Below are positions 1 through 8,780 of a stretch of 26,623 nucleotides of DNA, piece by piece. The notes under the pieces are model-generated. The model was not told the origin of the DNA and did not search any database. It saw nothing but the letters and a program-made list of their open reading frames with translations. Position numbers and translations under genes: made by a program. This DNA comes from a virus: IMG/VR virus record IMGVR_UViG_3300037502_001941, positions 1 through 26,623 of that record. The stretch is one strand, 5' to 3'. Numbering within the stretch: position 1 is the stretch's first letter; every line of letters begins with the position of its first letter.

Positions 1-1694
1 TGGAAATAGACATAGCCATCCGTGGATGCCGCGCGAGGGTAATCCTCAATGCTGCGATCTATCCAAGCCGTGCGCTCAATGCTTCCAACAGCCCACGCTT
101 TCTCATTGTAGTTGTACAAAACATAGCGGTTGTTCTCGCTTGAGTCAGCCGATGGATAAAACCACCAGACCTCATTAAACGCCATGTTGCTGCCAGCGGT
201 TATTTTCTCTGCCTGATCCCAGTTTATGTTGTTAAAGACAAAATCCTTCACTGAGCATGGCAGACCAACAAGCCTACCATCGTACTGGAAAAAGCCATTC
301 TGCCCCATCCAGAACGTCACATCATTTGCTGAGGCAACAGCATTTGGCGCAGCAAGAGAGGTCATGCCAATTCTGGCGATGGAGTACTCAAACGGTGCGC
401 CAATGTACTTCAGAGAGTGAACAGAGTCGTCCGTCCAAACAAGGATTTCTTGCTTTGTCTCAAGGGCAGAAATGAACTCTGAACCTGTTGGGATACGAAT
501 CCCGCCAGCAGAGTTTGTCTCAAGAGGGGTCCATACGGCGGGGTTCTCGGTATCAGACCAGCGAATCAGAAGGCGGTCTTGAACGCCGGTCACGATGTCC
601 GTGCAGCCGAAGGCAATCACCTTCCTGTCTAAATCAGACACGATGATTTGTCTGGAAATGCCAGGAACATTAGCGGCACCCGGCAAAGAGGATAGAAGGA
701 CTGCCCTCGTGCCAAGGCCCCCGGAGTTCGACCAGTAGTATATGGCCGCGTCTCTGGGGTTGATAACAAGGTCTTGGCCAAAGTTATCGGCAGACCAAAG
801 CCTAAGCCTTGTGCCAGCAACCTGCGTATTCGATGGAGAGCCCCAACCAGTGCCAGAAAAGGCAAACATGGTTGTCGAGGAAACTGTTTGAGACACATTG
901 ACGGTGTATGTGCCAGCGCCACCAGTGCCGGTTCCGAGAGCGGTAATGTATGTGGCGGCAGAACCCGGTGGGCTTGCAGACACGCCGGAACCAGTGACCA
1001 ACTGACCTATACCCAAAGTCCCAGAAACAACCGACGACACGGTTAGCGTTGTGCCGCTTATAGAGCCGGTGAAGGTCACGCTGGTTCCGGGCAGGATGCC
1101 GCCCCAGGTTCCTGCCCCCCAACCATTTGCGTACAGCGTCGTGTCCAGGCCGGTGTTAATCTGGAAAACTGCGGTCACAGAGCCGCCGCCAGTCGCCGTA
1201 GAGGAAGCTGCCGACGCTGCCGTTATGGTGAATGTGGCAGAAGTTAAAACAGAATCAATTTGATACTCACCATTCAAGGTGAGCCCACCAACAGCACTCG
1301 CACCAGAAAAGGTCACGAAGTCGCCTTCGTTTGCTCCGTGACTTGGTATGTTTACAACAACACTGGTTGAACCATTTGTTGTGCTAAATGGATTACTCTG
1401 AGTGATTGTTGTTCTGTTTGGTGTGATATCATACAGAGAGCCACCGCGCTCAATGTAGTACTTGAGGTTGGTGCCAATCCCAAGGAAGTAGTTTCCGGTT
1501 AGATCGGAAAATGGAAACAGGTTTCTTGCGGTACCAAGAAACGCCTGACCTATGGCAACCTGCCACCCTCCAATCTTTTCTGGAAAGTTTGAACGAAATC
1601 TAACTTTGTCAGAGTCAGACCAGCCCCCGGACGTTGAGTACCGAGAGCCGTCGTGCATAACCCCAGGCTGGAATTGGAGTTTGGTGAGTGACAT
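1..1694 (-). CDS. Phage tail/hub structural protein, partial (runs off left edge)
   Basis: An open frame of 564 codons starts with ATG at 1694 and reaches the window edge without a stop, so the C-terminus is missing. The N-terminus ([20 protein letters not shown]) is followed by a region rich in Gly, Ser and Thr. A later part carries spaced W and Y residues and phrases such as [25 protein letters not shown] and [15 protein letters not shown], a pattern like the blades of a beta-propeller. Proteins of this type are common in environmental phages, and the layout recalls P22 gp10-like DNA-stabilisation or hub proteins; that link is inferred from style, not from an alignment. The start lies one base after the stop of the upstream collar gene, so the two are probably translated together. 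It is probably a virion protein at the tail hub. Confidence is high that it is a real gene and moderate for its role. Confidence 0.8.
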   Translation of the reverse strand, partial: MSLTKLQFQPGVMHDGSRYSTSGGWSDSDKVRFRSNFPEKIGGWQVAIGQAFLGTARNLFPFSDLTGNYFLGIGTNLKYYIERGGSLYDITPNRTTITQSNPFSTTNGSTSVVVNIPSHGANEGDFVTFSGASAVGGLTLNGEYQIDSVLTSATFTITAASAASSTATGGGSVTAVFQINTGLDTTLYANGWGAGTWGGILPGTSVTFTGSISGTTLTVSSVVSGTLGIGQLVTGSGVSASPPGSAATYITALGTGTGGAGTYTVNVSQTVSSTTMFAFSGTGWGSPSNTQVAGTRLRLWSADNFGQDLVINPRDAAIYYWSNSGGLGTRAVLLSSLPGAANVPGISRQIIVSDLDRKVIAFGCTDIVTGVQDRLLIRWSDTENPAVWTPLETNSAGGIRIPTGSEFISALETKQEILVWTDDSVHSLKYIGAPFEYSIARIGMTSLAAPNAVASANDVTFWMGQNGFFQYDGRLVGLPCSVKDFVFNNINWDQAEKITAGSNMAFNEVWWFYPSADSSENNRYVLYNYNEKAWAVGSIERTAWIDRSIEDYPRAASTDGYVYF

Positions 1695-1695
1695 G

Positions 1696-2769
1696 TCAAA
1701 TCTTAATGATGAAGTTTGACGCGACGTATGGTGGCGTTACTGTGTGCGTGTGGGTTCCATCTGTTGATATTGTGTGAACGTGACCACCGCCACCACCAGT
1801 GTTGTCTGTGGTGAATGTGTGGCTATGGGCGCCAGCGGTGTTTGTGTTCCCGGTCAACTGAGTTACCGCAGACGAACCAGCGCCAGCAGTCGTATTAAGC
1901 TGCCCGCTAACCTGAGCCGCACTAAAGGTATGGAAGTGAGTCCCATCAACCGATGTGGTCCCAGTGTGATTGTGCGCTGGAATATCGGCGGTGGTTAGCG
2001 TTGTTGAGCCGGTGTTGCCGGTGTGGTTGTGGGAACCGGCGCTAGATGTGGTGGTGGAGCCACCAGAAGACCCACGGGTGTAAGTGCCATTCGCGCCAAC
2101 ACCAAACCGCCCGCGACGGTCAGGAACATTGAAAGTGGTAGAGCCGTCCCCTGCCCCGTAATCTGTACCAATTACAGCAAAAAGCGCGGCATATGTTGAC
2201 CTGCTAACCGGAGAGCCATCACAAATAAGCCAACCAGTAGGAGCAGCAGAACCACCGTATTCCAAGATTGCGCCAGTCGGCATGACTGGACCGCCGCCGA
2301 TGTTTATGGCGCCAGAGACAGACAAATCGCCGCCGACAGAAACGTTGCTGTTGGTTGAGTTAATTGGGACGGAGGCAAGAACCACATTGGTCCCATCGCA
2401 GTACATAAGCTGCGTGAAACCGTTGGCCAACGTTACGCCAGTGCCGCCAGAGGTTTTAACAATGACGCTCTGGCTGCCCGTTGTCGCATTGCGAACAGCG
2501 TAAAACTTGTTGCTCGTTGGGACAATGACGTTCCGAGTGGCAGTCAGGGCGCCGCCCAGGACAACAACAGCGTTCCTAGCCTCGTCTGAAATGCCGTTGC
2601 CCGTAGTCAGCGTGTAGTCAGCGTCCAGCATGGTGACGCTACCGACGCCGGTAATCGCCTGCTCAAGCAGGGTGCCCACGTTTGTATTCGTCGTGTTGCC
2701 CCAGTTAGCTGCCTGCTCACCACTTCCAATGAGTTCAAGCCGCAGGGCTGGCGAAAAGGTACTGGGCAT
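1696..2769 (-). CDS. Tail fibre protein with tail-collar domain and HxH motifs
   Basis: This 357-residue protein probably forms a trimeric tail fibre or tip. Its N-terminus ([19 protein letters not shown]) is the start typical of many phage fibre proteins. Residues around 165 to 225 match the phage tail-collar domain: [20 protein letters not shown], then [20 protein letters not shown], then [13 protein letters not shown]. The C-terminal 120 residues are Gly/Thr/Ser-rich and contain six His-x-His pairs (HNH twice, HFH, HSH, HVH, HTH). In T4-like fibres such pairs hold metal ions along the fibre axis. The protein ends in VASNFIIKI, a usual end for collar-family fibres. It starts 10 bases after the preceding gene and stops one base before the next start. 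The role is well supported by motifs; the receptor cannot be told. Confidence 0.88.
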   Translation of the reverse strand: MPSTFSPALRLELIGSGEQAANWGNTTNTNVGTLLEQAITGVGSVTMLDADYTLTTGNGISDEARNAVVVLGGALTATRNVIVPTSNKFYAVRNATTGSQSVIVKTSGGTGVTLANGFTQLMYCDGTNVVLASVPINSTNSNVSVGGDLSVSGAINIGGGPVMPTGAILEYGGSAAPTGWLICDGSPVSRSTYAALFAVIGTDYGAGDGSTTFNVPDRRGRFGVGANGTYTRGSSGGSTTTSSAGSHNHTGNTGSTTLTTADIPAHNHTGTTSVDGTHFHTFSAAQVSGQLNTTAGAGSSAVTQLTGNTNTAGAHSHTFTTDNTGGGGGHVHTISTDGTHTHTVTPPYVASNFIIKI

Positions 2770-2779
2770 CTACCCTACC

Positions 2780-3328
2780 TCAACACTGGATTTCGTATGT
2801 AACGGTCAGCGTGTCGCCGCTCAGTACGCTCCGGGCCACAGCAAAGTCCGTGGCAGAGAACAGGATTCCCGTGGTGCCACCCTTCGTGTTGTCGGTGGTG
2901 ATGAAGCATCCACCAACCGTCGCGGTGCCGTTGATGTTGAAGACAGCGGGAGAGCCAGAGTTGTCCGTCGCACCGCTGGATGCGGATGCTGCCGTGAAGA
3001 CTGGGCGCGTCGCATTGGAATAGGCAGTGATTTCCGTCCACGACTTGGAGGACATCGTATCGGCCGCGTTGATAGAACCGGCAGTCTTCAGGCCAACGTA
3101 ATGCGCCGCTGTATATCCAGACCCAAGGAAGTACTTGTCGAGAAGGTCGTTCTTACCGACCGTGACGACGAGGTTAATGATGCCCTCTTCCCACCGTACA
3201 GAGCCATCAGAGGCCCGGCATGTGACAACGAAAGAGCCGCGAATCCTAATCTGGTCAGAGACAGCATGACGGGCTGAAAGCCCGGCGCCTACAGTCTCAG
3301 AGAGGTTGAGGTTTTCTTTCGAGTTCAT
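2780..3328 (-). CDS. Conserved phage virion protein, probably tail-associated
   Basis: This 182-residue protein has a good ribosome-binding site (AGGAAACAGCTAG before ATG). It has patterns I associate with a widespread phage family: RGSFVVTCRASDGSVRWE, NLVVTVGKNDLLDKYFLGS, AADTMSSKSWTEITAYSNAT and a C-terminal SGDTLTVTYEI. It is beta-rich, with no signal peptide or membrane segment. It sits between the repeat protein and the collar fibre, which points to a tail or fibre-associated structural role. No enzymatic motif is visible. An exact function cannot be given. Confidence 0.8.
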   Translation of the reverse strand: MNSKENLNLSETVGAGLSARHAVSDQIRIRGSFVVTCRASDGSVRWEEGIINLVVTVGKNDLLDKYFLGSGYTAAHYVGLKTAGSINAADTMSSKSWTEITAYSNATRPVFTAASASSGATDNSGSPAVFNINGTATVGGCFITTDNTKGGTTGILFSATDFAVARSVLSGDTLTVTYEIQC

Positions 3329-4042
3329 CTAGCTGTTTCCTATGGGCGTCCAGGCCGCTGTTACTGGGGCTATGGGAGTCCAGGGACTTCCTGCCCCAGG
3401 AACGATTGGATTCCAGCCCGGATTTGGATTTGGTATCGGGTCCCACCCTCCATATCCCACCCCAACATCTACAAGAACGATTGTATCCGAAGCAAGCGCA
3501 ACCATGCCAGCGACATTTGTCGCTGTGTCAGAGAGAGTAATCGAATCAACAGATAGAGAAGCAATATTAATGTTTGCACTAGTTGAATCAACAAAAGCGA
3601 TAGAGTCTGACGCACTTTCAGATATAACAAAGAATCCTGCCGCAATTTCAGAAAACGATATTGAGTCAGAAACACTGTCAGAGAAAGAGAACCCGCCACG
3701 AGACTCTTCGATAAATGATAGTGTGTCTGAGGCAGAAGACACAAAAGACTGAGCGCAGGACGCTGCGTCCACCAGAAAAATAGAATCAAGCGACGAAGCA
3801 AAAACACCCAAAAAAGCAACAGAAGAATCTGCTATTGTTATGATGTCTGATGCAGAAGATTTACCATCTAGAATGACAGAAGAACTATCAGAAAGAAGAA
3901 GAGAGTCTGAAGCTGAGGACGATGCAGAAAAAACAGCAACAGCAACATCAGTAAGAGTTATGGCATCTGACACACTTTCGGCGTAAGCGGCATTTGCAAG
4001 GCCACTAAATGCAACGCCTGAAAATGGGTAAAAGCCAAACAA
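3329..4042 (-). CDS. Repeat protein: nine 20-residue Ser/Asp repeats plus WxPI tail
   Basis: This 237-residue protein starts at a TTG codon with a well-placed GGAG eight bases upstream. Residues 23 to about 194 form nine consecutive repeats of exactly 20 residues with consensus S-A-S-D-S-I-x-hydrophobic-x-D, for example SASDSIAFVDSTSANINIAS. The fixed length and the alternation of hydrophobic and polar positions suggest a regular beta-roll or beta-solenoid. The C-terminus has four Trp-x-Pro-Ile units (WDPI, WNPI, WTPI, WTPI) in a Pro/Gly-rich tail. It lies between a fibre-assembly-like gene and a virion gene, so it is probably a fibre, spike or surface decoration. An ice-binding or adhesin-like fold is possible but is only inference. 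Confidence 0.8.
   Translation of the reverse strand: MFGFYPFSGVAFSGLANAAYAESVSDAITLTDVAVAVFSASSSASDSLLLSDSSSVILDGKSSASDIITIADSSVAFLGVFASSLDSIFLVDAASCAQSFVSSASDTLSFIEESRGGFSFSDSVSDSISFSEIAAGFFVISESASDSIAFVDSTSANINIASLSVDSITLSDTATNVAGMVALASDTIVLVDVGVGYGGWDPIPNPNPGWNPIVPGAGSPWTPIAPVTAAWTPIGNS
3461..3976 (-). repeat. Nine-unit 60-bp (20-residue) coding repeat
   Basis: Within the gene above, nine units of 60 bases encode degenerate 20-residue repeats with no insertion or deletion between units. The unit start S-[AV]-S-D is kept in most copies. Two copies vary (SSLDS and LSVDS), so the DNA copies have diverged and the array is not recent. Confidence 0.8.
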
Positions 4043-4077
4043 TTAAATCACTCCGTCTTTGTGTTGAGCTTCATAAG

Positions 4078-4479
4078 CTACCTATGGGATGCGTCTGCAA
4101 ACAACTGATCAATGGTTGAATCATCAAGGCCAAGTGTAGAGCCAATAGCCAAAACCAACGGTGAATCCCTATCCACCACCGTTGCATATTCCCATTCTAT
4201 CCTCACCGCGCGATCAGCTTGAGCTATGGCTAAGTCCACATCATCAAGAAGATCGGAGGCCAAGAGTTGCAGGCGGCACTGGCGCATCGTGATCTGCGTG
4301 ACCGGAGGGGGCGGGGGCGGCACATAGGCTGCGATGGTCAGTTTGCCAGCGGCTACCAGTTCCATGATACGCGCATAGTCAGTGTTGGCCGGATCGCACG
4401 GCACAAAGCAGGTAGCGCCGTTGATGTCGCAGCGGATAGAAGTGTTGTCGGGGTTGGCGTATTGAGCGTTGCTGTACAT
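4078..4479 (-). CDS. Probable tail-fibre-assembly-like protein
   Basis: This 133-residue protein follows the large fibre gene directly, the normal place for a fibre chaperone. The N-terminal part contains DPANTDYARIMELVAAGKLT, the short helical segment found in many such proteins, followed by a run of prolines (about residues 53 to 59). The C-terminal half (ITMRQCRLQLLASDLLDDVD, then IEWEYATVVDRDSPLVLAIG) matches a domain common at the ends of phage tail proteins, with the IEWEYA motif and a final helix. It could be a chaperone for fibre folding or a small virion component. The stop of the upstream fibre gene is two bases before its start. Confidence 0.72.
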   Translation of the reverse strand: MYSNAQYANPDNTSIRCDINGATCFVPCDPANTDYARIMELVAAGKLTIAAYVPPPPPPVTQITMRQCRLQLLASDLLDDVDLAIAQADRAVRIEWEYATVVDRDSPLVLAIGSTLGLDDSTIDQLFADASHR

Positions 4480-4481
4480 GT

Positions 4482-5954
4482 TTACAACTCTATCGCTGCT
4501 GTGATTGTGTCATTTACTGCGTAACAGTCACCAGAGGCGTTAGAGGCAATAAGCCATCTTGCTCCGTAGGCAGATGAGTTTTGAGTTTGTGGATAACCAG
4601 TAAGAAGATTGCTTCTTATCCCACCACTTGTGATGGTGATTGTTGGTGCTGCACGCATAGTAACAGGCCAGTATATTTGATTTTCTGAAACTTGTCCTGC
4701 GCCAAAAGAAGGGAAGCGACCAGTAGCTCTGGTCTCACAGTAATATCTTTGGCTTAGAGAAAGTTCAGTTCCAATGGTGCGGCGCTCAAATGGCGTATAG
4801 GTAGGGCCAAGCTCAATCTGAACGTCAGTGATATAGAGGAAATCACCAAGGGTTGTGTCGGTCACATCGGACCAGATAAACACAATTATGTTTCCAGTGC
4901 TGGCCGTATCTACGGCAGCGGTGATTGAATATGTGGCCCAAGAAGTTGTGACGCTAAGATTAGCCGGGCTGTTCTCATAAGTCGCGTTGGCGATGAGGGT
5001 CGGGTTGGTGCCCTCCACATTCCAAGCGCTGATGATATCAGAGGTCACAGTATCAGCCGTCCCAGACCAAGCGACAATAGCCGCCTTCACGTTATCCAGT
5101 TTGGTTGTGCTGCTGACCTTTACCTTAAAAGACAGAGTGACCGTATTGCCAATAAGGCTCTGGCAATTACGCTGCTCGATTATTTGAGCAATGCCGAACT
5201 TCTTGTTGATCGTCTCAACGTCCAGAGCAATGCTTGTCTGGCTACCGTTGGTAGGAACCTGGGTTGTGCTTTGGGTGATATCAACAACATCATTGCCGTC
5301 GCTAAGAACATACCAGCGATCAAGGTTGTAAGTGTCATCGTTATTTGCACCAGCAACAAAAGAAGTGCCGCGTTGTGCAATATTAAAATTGCCATTTATG
5401 ATGGCATTGCGAAAGCCAGCAATAGGACCGGAGTTGATACTGGAAAGTCGAGCATCGCCAACAACGTGAAGTGGGCTTGCTGGAGAACTTGTACCGATGC
5501 CAACGTTTCCGCTAGAATCAACAACAAAAGGAGAACTATCTGGGTTTGCGCTGTCTTCAACTACAAGTGCATTTCCAGAACCAACCTGAGTAATGAGGAG
5601 TGCGTCAGAGGACGAGTTTACAGACACAACGTTCGGTTGGTCGTTTACGTTGGTCTTGCTGGCTGGCAGGCTAATGAAGACATCCTTGGTGCCAGCGCCA
5701 AAGGTGACGATGCTGCCCCCGTTGCTAGACGAGAGAATCGTCGTGCGGGCCAGGGTTGATGGCGATGTGAACGTGCCAATGCCAACCTCCCAGTTGGCAC
5801 CACCCTGGTCTGCAATCGTGTAGAAGGTCGTGTCTGCCGTGTTCAGAACGGCGTCGAAGGTCTGATAGCCCGTGACTGCGCCGCCAAGCGCAATGCTGCC
5901 CGTGCCAGTCGTTACGCTGGTTTCCCTGACGCGATCAGCAATCACAAAGGCCAT
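4482..5954 (-). CDS. Tail fibre / receptor-binding protein
   Basis: This 490-residue protein is probably the main fibre. The N-terminal 110 residues (MAFVIADRVRETSVTTGTGS, later GVGTF-like and FTSPSTLARTTIL) match the attachment region found in many phage fibres. Residues around 145 to 175 carry DSSGNVGIGTSSPASPLHVV, a phrase typical of fibre shafts and intramolecular-chaperone fibres. From about residue 185 there is a carbohydrate-binding-module-like jelly roll (NAIINGNFNIAQRGTSF, then NLDRWYV, ending DVQIELGPTYTPFERR). The C-terminal part (LSLSQRYYCETRATGRFPSF) also fits fibres with a sugar-binding tip. It is two bases away from the preceding gene, whose stop is at 5956 to 5958. The host receptor cannot be told. 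Confidence 0.85.
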   Translation of the reverse strand: MAFVIADRVRETSVTTGTGSIALGGAVTGYQTFDAVLNTADTTFYTIADQGGANWEVGIGTFTSPSTLARTTILSSSNGGSIVTFGAGTKDVFISLPASKTNVNDQPNVVSVNSSSDALLITQVGSGNALVVEDSANPDSSPFVVDSSGNVGIGTSSPASPLHVVGDARLSSINSGPIAGFRNAIINGNFNIAQRGTSFVAGANNDDTYNLDRWYVLSDGNDVVDITQSTTQVPTNGSQTSIALDVETINKKFGIAQIIEQRNCQSLIGNTVTLSFKVKVSSTTKLDNVKAAIVAWSGTADTVTSDIISAWNVEGTNPTLIANATYENSPANLSVTTSWATYSITAAVDTASTGNIIVFIWSDVTDTTLGDFLYITDVQIELGPTYTPFERRTIGTELSLSQRYYCETRATGRFPSFGAGQVSENQIYWPVTMRAAPTITITSGGIRSNLLTGYPQTQNSSAYGARWLIASNASGDCYAVNDTITAAIEL

Positions 5955-5955
5955 G

Positions 5956-6396
5956 TTAGTTGATCCTCACAATCGCGCTCAGGTCAGTGATCTGAGGGAA
6001 GTGGACCTGAAAGAGATTCCCTGTAGCGTACCGGGTGGACCCAAAGTCCAATACGAGACAGGCCGGGTTGGTATAGGTGTGGGCTGGCGTCGAGTTGTAG
6101 ATCAAAGCCCCGCGAGCCGAGAACGTAACGCCGGACCAAGTCGCCGTCTGGAATGAGCAAACGCCAGCGAGATTGTACTCGCTTGGGTCTATGTTCGTCA
6201 GGGTCAAACCGCCAGCGACATACCCCCCACCGGATATCTCACCTGTCGTCGTATAGGCTGTGGTGGTGGAGTTCAGATTCGCTGCCTCCGTGTAGAGAGC
6301 AATCTTAAACACATCACCACCAGTCGCCCGGAAGTCATGCACGCCCTCAAGAAGCTGTTTCTTGAAGCTGGTGCAGAAAGCCTGAACGATTGCCAT
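5956..6396 (-). CDS. Conserved phage structural protein
   Basis: This 146-residue protein has a good ribosome-binding site (AAGGACAGCCT before ATG). The N-terminal AIVQAFCTSFKKQLLEGVHD and the later FKIALYTEAANLN, GGGYVAGGLTLT, FSARGALIYNS and CLVLDFG are hallmarks of a family found in many phages just ahead of fibre genes. It is a beta-rich soluble protein. Its position between the adaptor and the fibre suggests it belongs to the tail or fibre base. The biochemical role is unknown. Confidence 0.8.
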   Translation of the reverse strand: MAIVQAFCTSFKKQLLEGVHDFRATGGDVFKIALYTEAANLNSTTTAYTTTGEISGGGYVAGGLTLTNIDPSEYNLAGVCSFQTATWSGVTFSARGALIYNSTPAHTYTNPACLVLDFGSTRYATGNLFQVHFPQITDLSAIVRIN

Positions 6397-6405
6397 AGGC
6401 TGTCC

Positions 6406-7041
6406 TTACGTTGGCATGATGCGGGGCAGGTCGAGACGGAAGTTGTCCCTCTTATCCATACCCTCACCAAGAACCTTCAGCCTGCCCAGAGCCTCGTCGT
6501 AGCGCTGCCTGTACAGGGTCTGAAGGTCCGCATCGCCCTTCATGTATGTATAAGCCTCACAGAGAGCGCCGTAAAACAGAACGCTCTCGGTGTTGTCGCC
6601 AAGCCAGGACGTGCCTGCATCCACAATGCTTGGCGGCTCGTAGAAGTAGTGAAGCTCTACCTCAAGAAAAGCATTAGGTGTTGGCGCAACAATAAACGTT
6701 GCGTCATTGAATAGCGCATAGTAGCGCGGCACACCTGTGCTTGCTGGATTTGGGAAAGCCTCATTGATATAACCAACCTCCTTCTCCAACATGAAGGAGT
6801 AAACACCAGAGGCGCTCTTAACTGCCATCGAGTACGACGCCAGGAAATCCGTTGGGGCAGCTAGATACTTATTGCCCTGGACGAAATTAGACGTGGCGTT
6901 GCGCTTGAGTGCTGGAATTTGGACGGATTGATAAATCCGGTCCTCAGCCAGCCGCACAATTTGAGGGATAGCGGCCACAAACTCAGTGGATGAGTTCTGC
7001 GTGTAGTCCTGTAGCAGGGCTACAAGGGTCGTGTAGTTCAT
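6406..7041 (-). CDS. Head-to-tail adaptor protein (SU10/gp11-like)
   Basis: This 211-residue protein is rich in helices. It begins MNYTTLVALLQDYTQNSSTE, followed by IPQIVRLAEDRIYQSVQIPA and later TESVLFYGALCEAYTYMKGD and LQTLYRQRYDEALGRLKVLG. This pattern, with a helical N-terminus, a beta middle and a helical hairpin near the C-terminus, is that of the adaptor proteins that join the portal to the tail in short-tailed phages of the SU10/phiEco32 type. The place, between connector genes and tail genes, agrees. Length fits the family (about 200 residues). It is read from an ATG with a GAGGG about 11 bases upstream. Confidence 0.82.
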   Translation of the reverse strand: MNYTTLVALLQDYTQNSSTEFVAAIPQIVRLAEDRIYQSVQIPALKRNATSNFVQGNKYLAAPTDFLASYSMAVKSASGVYSFMLEKEVGYINEAFPNPASTGVPRYYALFNDATFIVAPTPNAFLEVELHYFYEPPSIVDAGTSWLGDNTESVLFYGALCEAYTYMKGDADLQTLYRQRYDEALGRLKVLGEGMDKRDNFRLDLPRIMPT

Positions 7042-7055
7042 GGCCGCTTAGTCCC

Positions 7056-7340
7056 TCAGCCCATTGGACCGCTTGCAGTCGTGCCCTTGGTCGCTGCCCC
7101 GGTCCCACGAATCTTCGTGGTCTTCTTTGGGCTGCCCTCGTTGGCCACGATAGCCTGATCCGGCGCCGGCTGGATTCCCTTGGAGGGAACCGGCAGAGCA
7201 TTGTAGTCGTCCACCACCTTATACGGCGCAGGAAGCTTCTTGCCGTAAACATTCCCGCCAACCTGATTCATGGCGCGGGCGATGTTTCGACCGTACTTCT
7301 TCATGTCCATGCTGGTTGGGGTACGGGATTTACCCTTCAT
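7056..7340 (-). CDS. Small basic phage protein with RGTGAATKG C-terminal motif
   Basis: This 94-residue protein is preceded by GGAGCGAATC and ATG. It is basic and probably largely disordered. The C-terminus KIRGTGAATKGTTASGPMG contains the RGTGAATKG motif that I recognise from the ends of many small phage proteins near head-tail genes. No domain with known activity is visible. Co-location with the adaptor genes suggests a virion or assembly role, which is inference. Confidence 0.75.
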   Translation of the reverse strand: MKGKSRTPTSMDMKKYGRNIARAMNQVGGNVYGKKLPAPYKVVDDYNALPVPSKGIQPAPDQAIVANEGSPKKTTKIRGTGAATKGTTASGPMG

Positions 7341-7349
7341 GATTCGCTC

Positions 7350-7664
7350 CTATGCGATATAGACGCTGACAATCCCAACATTGCCGTTTGTCGTGGTTGC
7401 GGAATTGCCAACAGGGTTCCAACCACACAGGCTTCTGCCTGGATTAATATCCGGCCTTGGGTCCTGCAAGGCAACAGGATCGTTGATGGGGAACTTACCC
7501 AACTGATACTGTGGGTGGTCTACATCATTGCACTCAGAGCAAACCTTAAGACCTGTCGGCCTTTGGTTTACTACCTGCCAAGTGAGTTCCTTTAGGTCGT
7601 AGCGGGTGTAACACCTGTCACAGAAGGCATAGGCCCTGTTGCCACGAGCAAACTTCACGCTCAT
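7350..7664 (-). CDS. Zinc-ribbon-like conserved phage protein
   Basis: This 104-residue protein has two Cys-x2-Cys pairs, FCDRC near residue 16 and VCSEC near residue 42, arranged as a treble-clef or zinc-ribbon-like site. The following DVDHPQYQLGKFPINDPVAL is typical of a phage family found in head-tail gene clusters. Its ATG overlaps the stop of the preceding adaptor gene in an ATGA arrangement, so the two are coupled. It may bind zinc and help connector assembly. The function is not known. Confidence 0.8.
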   Translation of the reverse strand: MSVKFARGNRAYAFCDRCYTRYDLKELTWQVVNQRPTGLKVCSECNDVDHPQYQLGKFPINDPVALQDPRPDINPGRSLCGWNPVGNSATTTNGNVGIVSVYIA

Positions 7665-8335
7665 GGATAAGACGACCAGGGAACAAACCTAGCCGGCTCC
7701 CTGCCCCTGTCTTCATCCGCAGCAAGCTGGAACTGCTCAAGGTACTCCTGCTTCAGCATGGGGACCCTGGCAGCAGCCTCTGGGCGCTTCATCGCAATCT
7801 GGAAGGCAAGACCTGCCACAAGGCAGGGGACAAAGCGAACCGGCATATCCATTACGTCAGTTGACGTTGTGGCATCTTGGATGCGGCGCATCGTCCAGTA
7901 GAGGATTGTGTAGGGCAGATCGGGCACCGGCCAGAGCGTGTACTCTGGATTCACCTGCCTGTTGACGTAAATCTGAAGGGGTCTGCCCGTGGTGTTCTTG
8001 TTCGGAAGGCTGGCGTAGTCACCAACTCCGATACGAGACACGGTATAATCAAGCGAAGAGCCGGTGTTGTTCACGCGGATCATCGTCTCGATGACATCAA
8101 TCGTGTCGGCTGGGAGTGGGTAGGTCTTAACCCCAGGCGTCAGAACAAGGCTGTTCTCCTGAACAGTCCAAAGATTTAGACCCCTATTAGACCACTCAGC
8201 AGACAGGATATTCAGAGAGCGCCGGGCTGTACGGAAATCATATCCGGTGCGAGCTTCCAAGCCGGCACGCTCATACGCCTCCTCAATGAGGTCGGCTATG
8301 TCTAGATTCCATACAGCAGTGCCGGAAGTCGTCAT
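7661..8335 (-). CDS. Head-tail connector / adaptor protein (gp4-like)
   Basis: This 224-residue protein starts MTTSGTAVWNLDIADLIEEA and continues ERAGLEARTGYDFRTARRSL and NILSAEWSNRGLNLWTV, a helical N-terminus typical of connector proteins that sit below the portal. The middle includes YPLPADTIDVIETM and RPLQIYVNRQ, and later YWTMRRIQDATTSTDVMDMP. The C-terminal helices (AGLAFQIAMKRPEAAARVPM) also fit. The family is common in marine and freshwater podovirus-like genomes and resembles P22 gp4 or T7 gp11 in role. Its ATG abuts the stop of the 59-residue gene upstream with no gap. Confidence 0.8.
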   Translation of the reverse strand: MTTSGTAVWNLDIADLIEEAYERAGLEARTGYDFRTARRSLNILSAEWSNRGLNLWTVQENSLVLTPGVKTYPLPADTIDVIETMIRVNNTGSSLDYTVSRIGVGDYASLPNKNTTGRPLQIYVNRQVNPEYTLWPVPDLPYTILYWTMRRIQDATTSTDVMDMPVRFVPCLVAGLAFQIAMKRPEAAARVPMLKQEYLEQFQLAADEDRGREPARFVPWSSYP

Positions 8336-8515
8336 TTACGGGCGCCTCAACTTTGAAAGTGTCTGAGCCAGCCTAGCCCTCTGGCCCATCACTCCTGACG
8401 TTTTAGCAGCTTTGGCAAGGGTCTTGGTGGGAATCTTCTGCCCCGCCTTAACGCCCAGAGACTTACGGAAGGCACCCGGCTTTTTGATGGCGCCCTTAAT
8501 CCAGTTCTTCGGCAT
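8336..8515 (-). CDS. Very small basic phage protein (59 aa)
   Basis: Reading the minus strand from ATG at 8515 gives a complete 59-residue protein, beginning MPKNWIKGAIKKPGAFRKSL and ending TLSKLRRP. A GGGGGG five bases upstream is a plausible ribosome-binding site. It is extremely rich in Lys and Arg. I recognise the MPKNWI-GAIKKPG pattern from short proteins encoded in phage structural modules. Its stop directly abuts the start of the connector gene. It may bind nucleic acid or line the virion interior; this is inferred only from charge and position. Confidence 0.78.
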   Translation of the reverse strand: MPKNWIKGAIKKPGAFRKSLGVKAGQKIPTKTLAKAAKTSGVMGQRARLAQTLSKLRRP

Positions 8516-8534
8516 TAAAGCCCCCCGTCTAAAA

Positions 8535-8780
8535 CTACCTGAATCTCTTGGCTATCTTCGCTGCCGTCTCTGGCTGCTTAGAGAACTGCTTGCCAGATTT
8601 GATTGCCTTACGCTTTGCTGCGGTAGAGGCAGCGTAGGTAGAGGATGGCATGGCCTTGATGGCTGCCTCTGGCAGATACCTCTCGCCAGTCGCCTCTTTA
8701 CCCTGCGTCGATGGCTTGCCGCTGCGGGTGCGCCACTTCTGCTTGGTCCAGGCGGCAAGAGATTTCTGCGGAGCCTTCAT
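8535..8780 (-). CDS. Small basic protein, C-terminal half of a DUF5872-like region
   Basis: This 81-residue protein carries LAAWTKQKWRTRSGKPSTQG, then ATGERYLPEAAIKAMPSSTY and a Lys-rich end GKQFSKQPETAAKIAKRFR. In other phages and large viruses I recall this stretch directly joined to a GQWSARKAQ-x-YKAKGGGY segment in one polypeptide (DUF5872 from memory). Here that segment ends the preceding gene, and the two overlap by one base in a TGATG arrangement. The domain therefore seems split over two coupled genes. It is basic and lacks membrane segments. Function unknown. Confidence 0.78.
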   Translation of the reverse strand: MKAPQKSLAAWTKQKWRTRSGKPSTQGKEATGERYLPEAAIKAMPSSTYAASTAAKRKAIKSGKQFSKQPETAAKIAKRFR

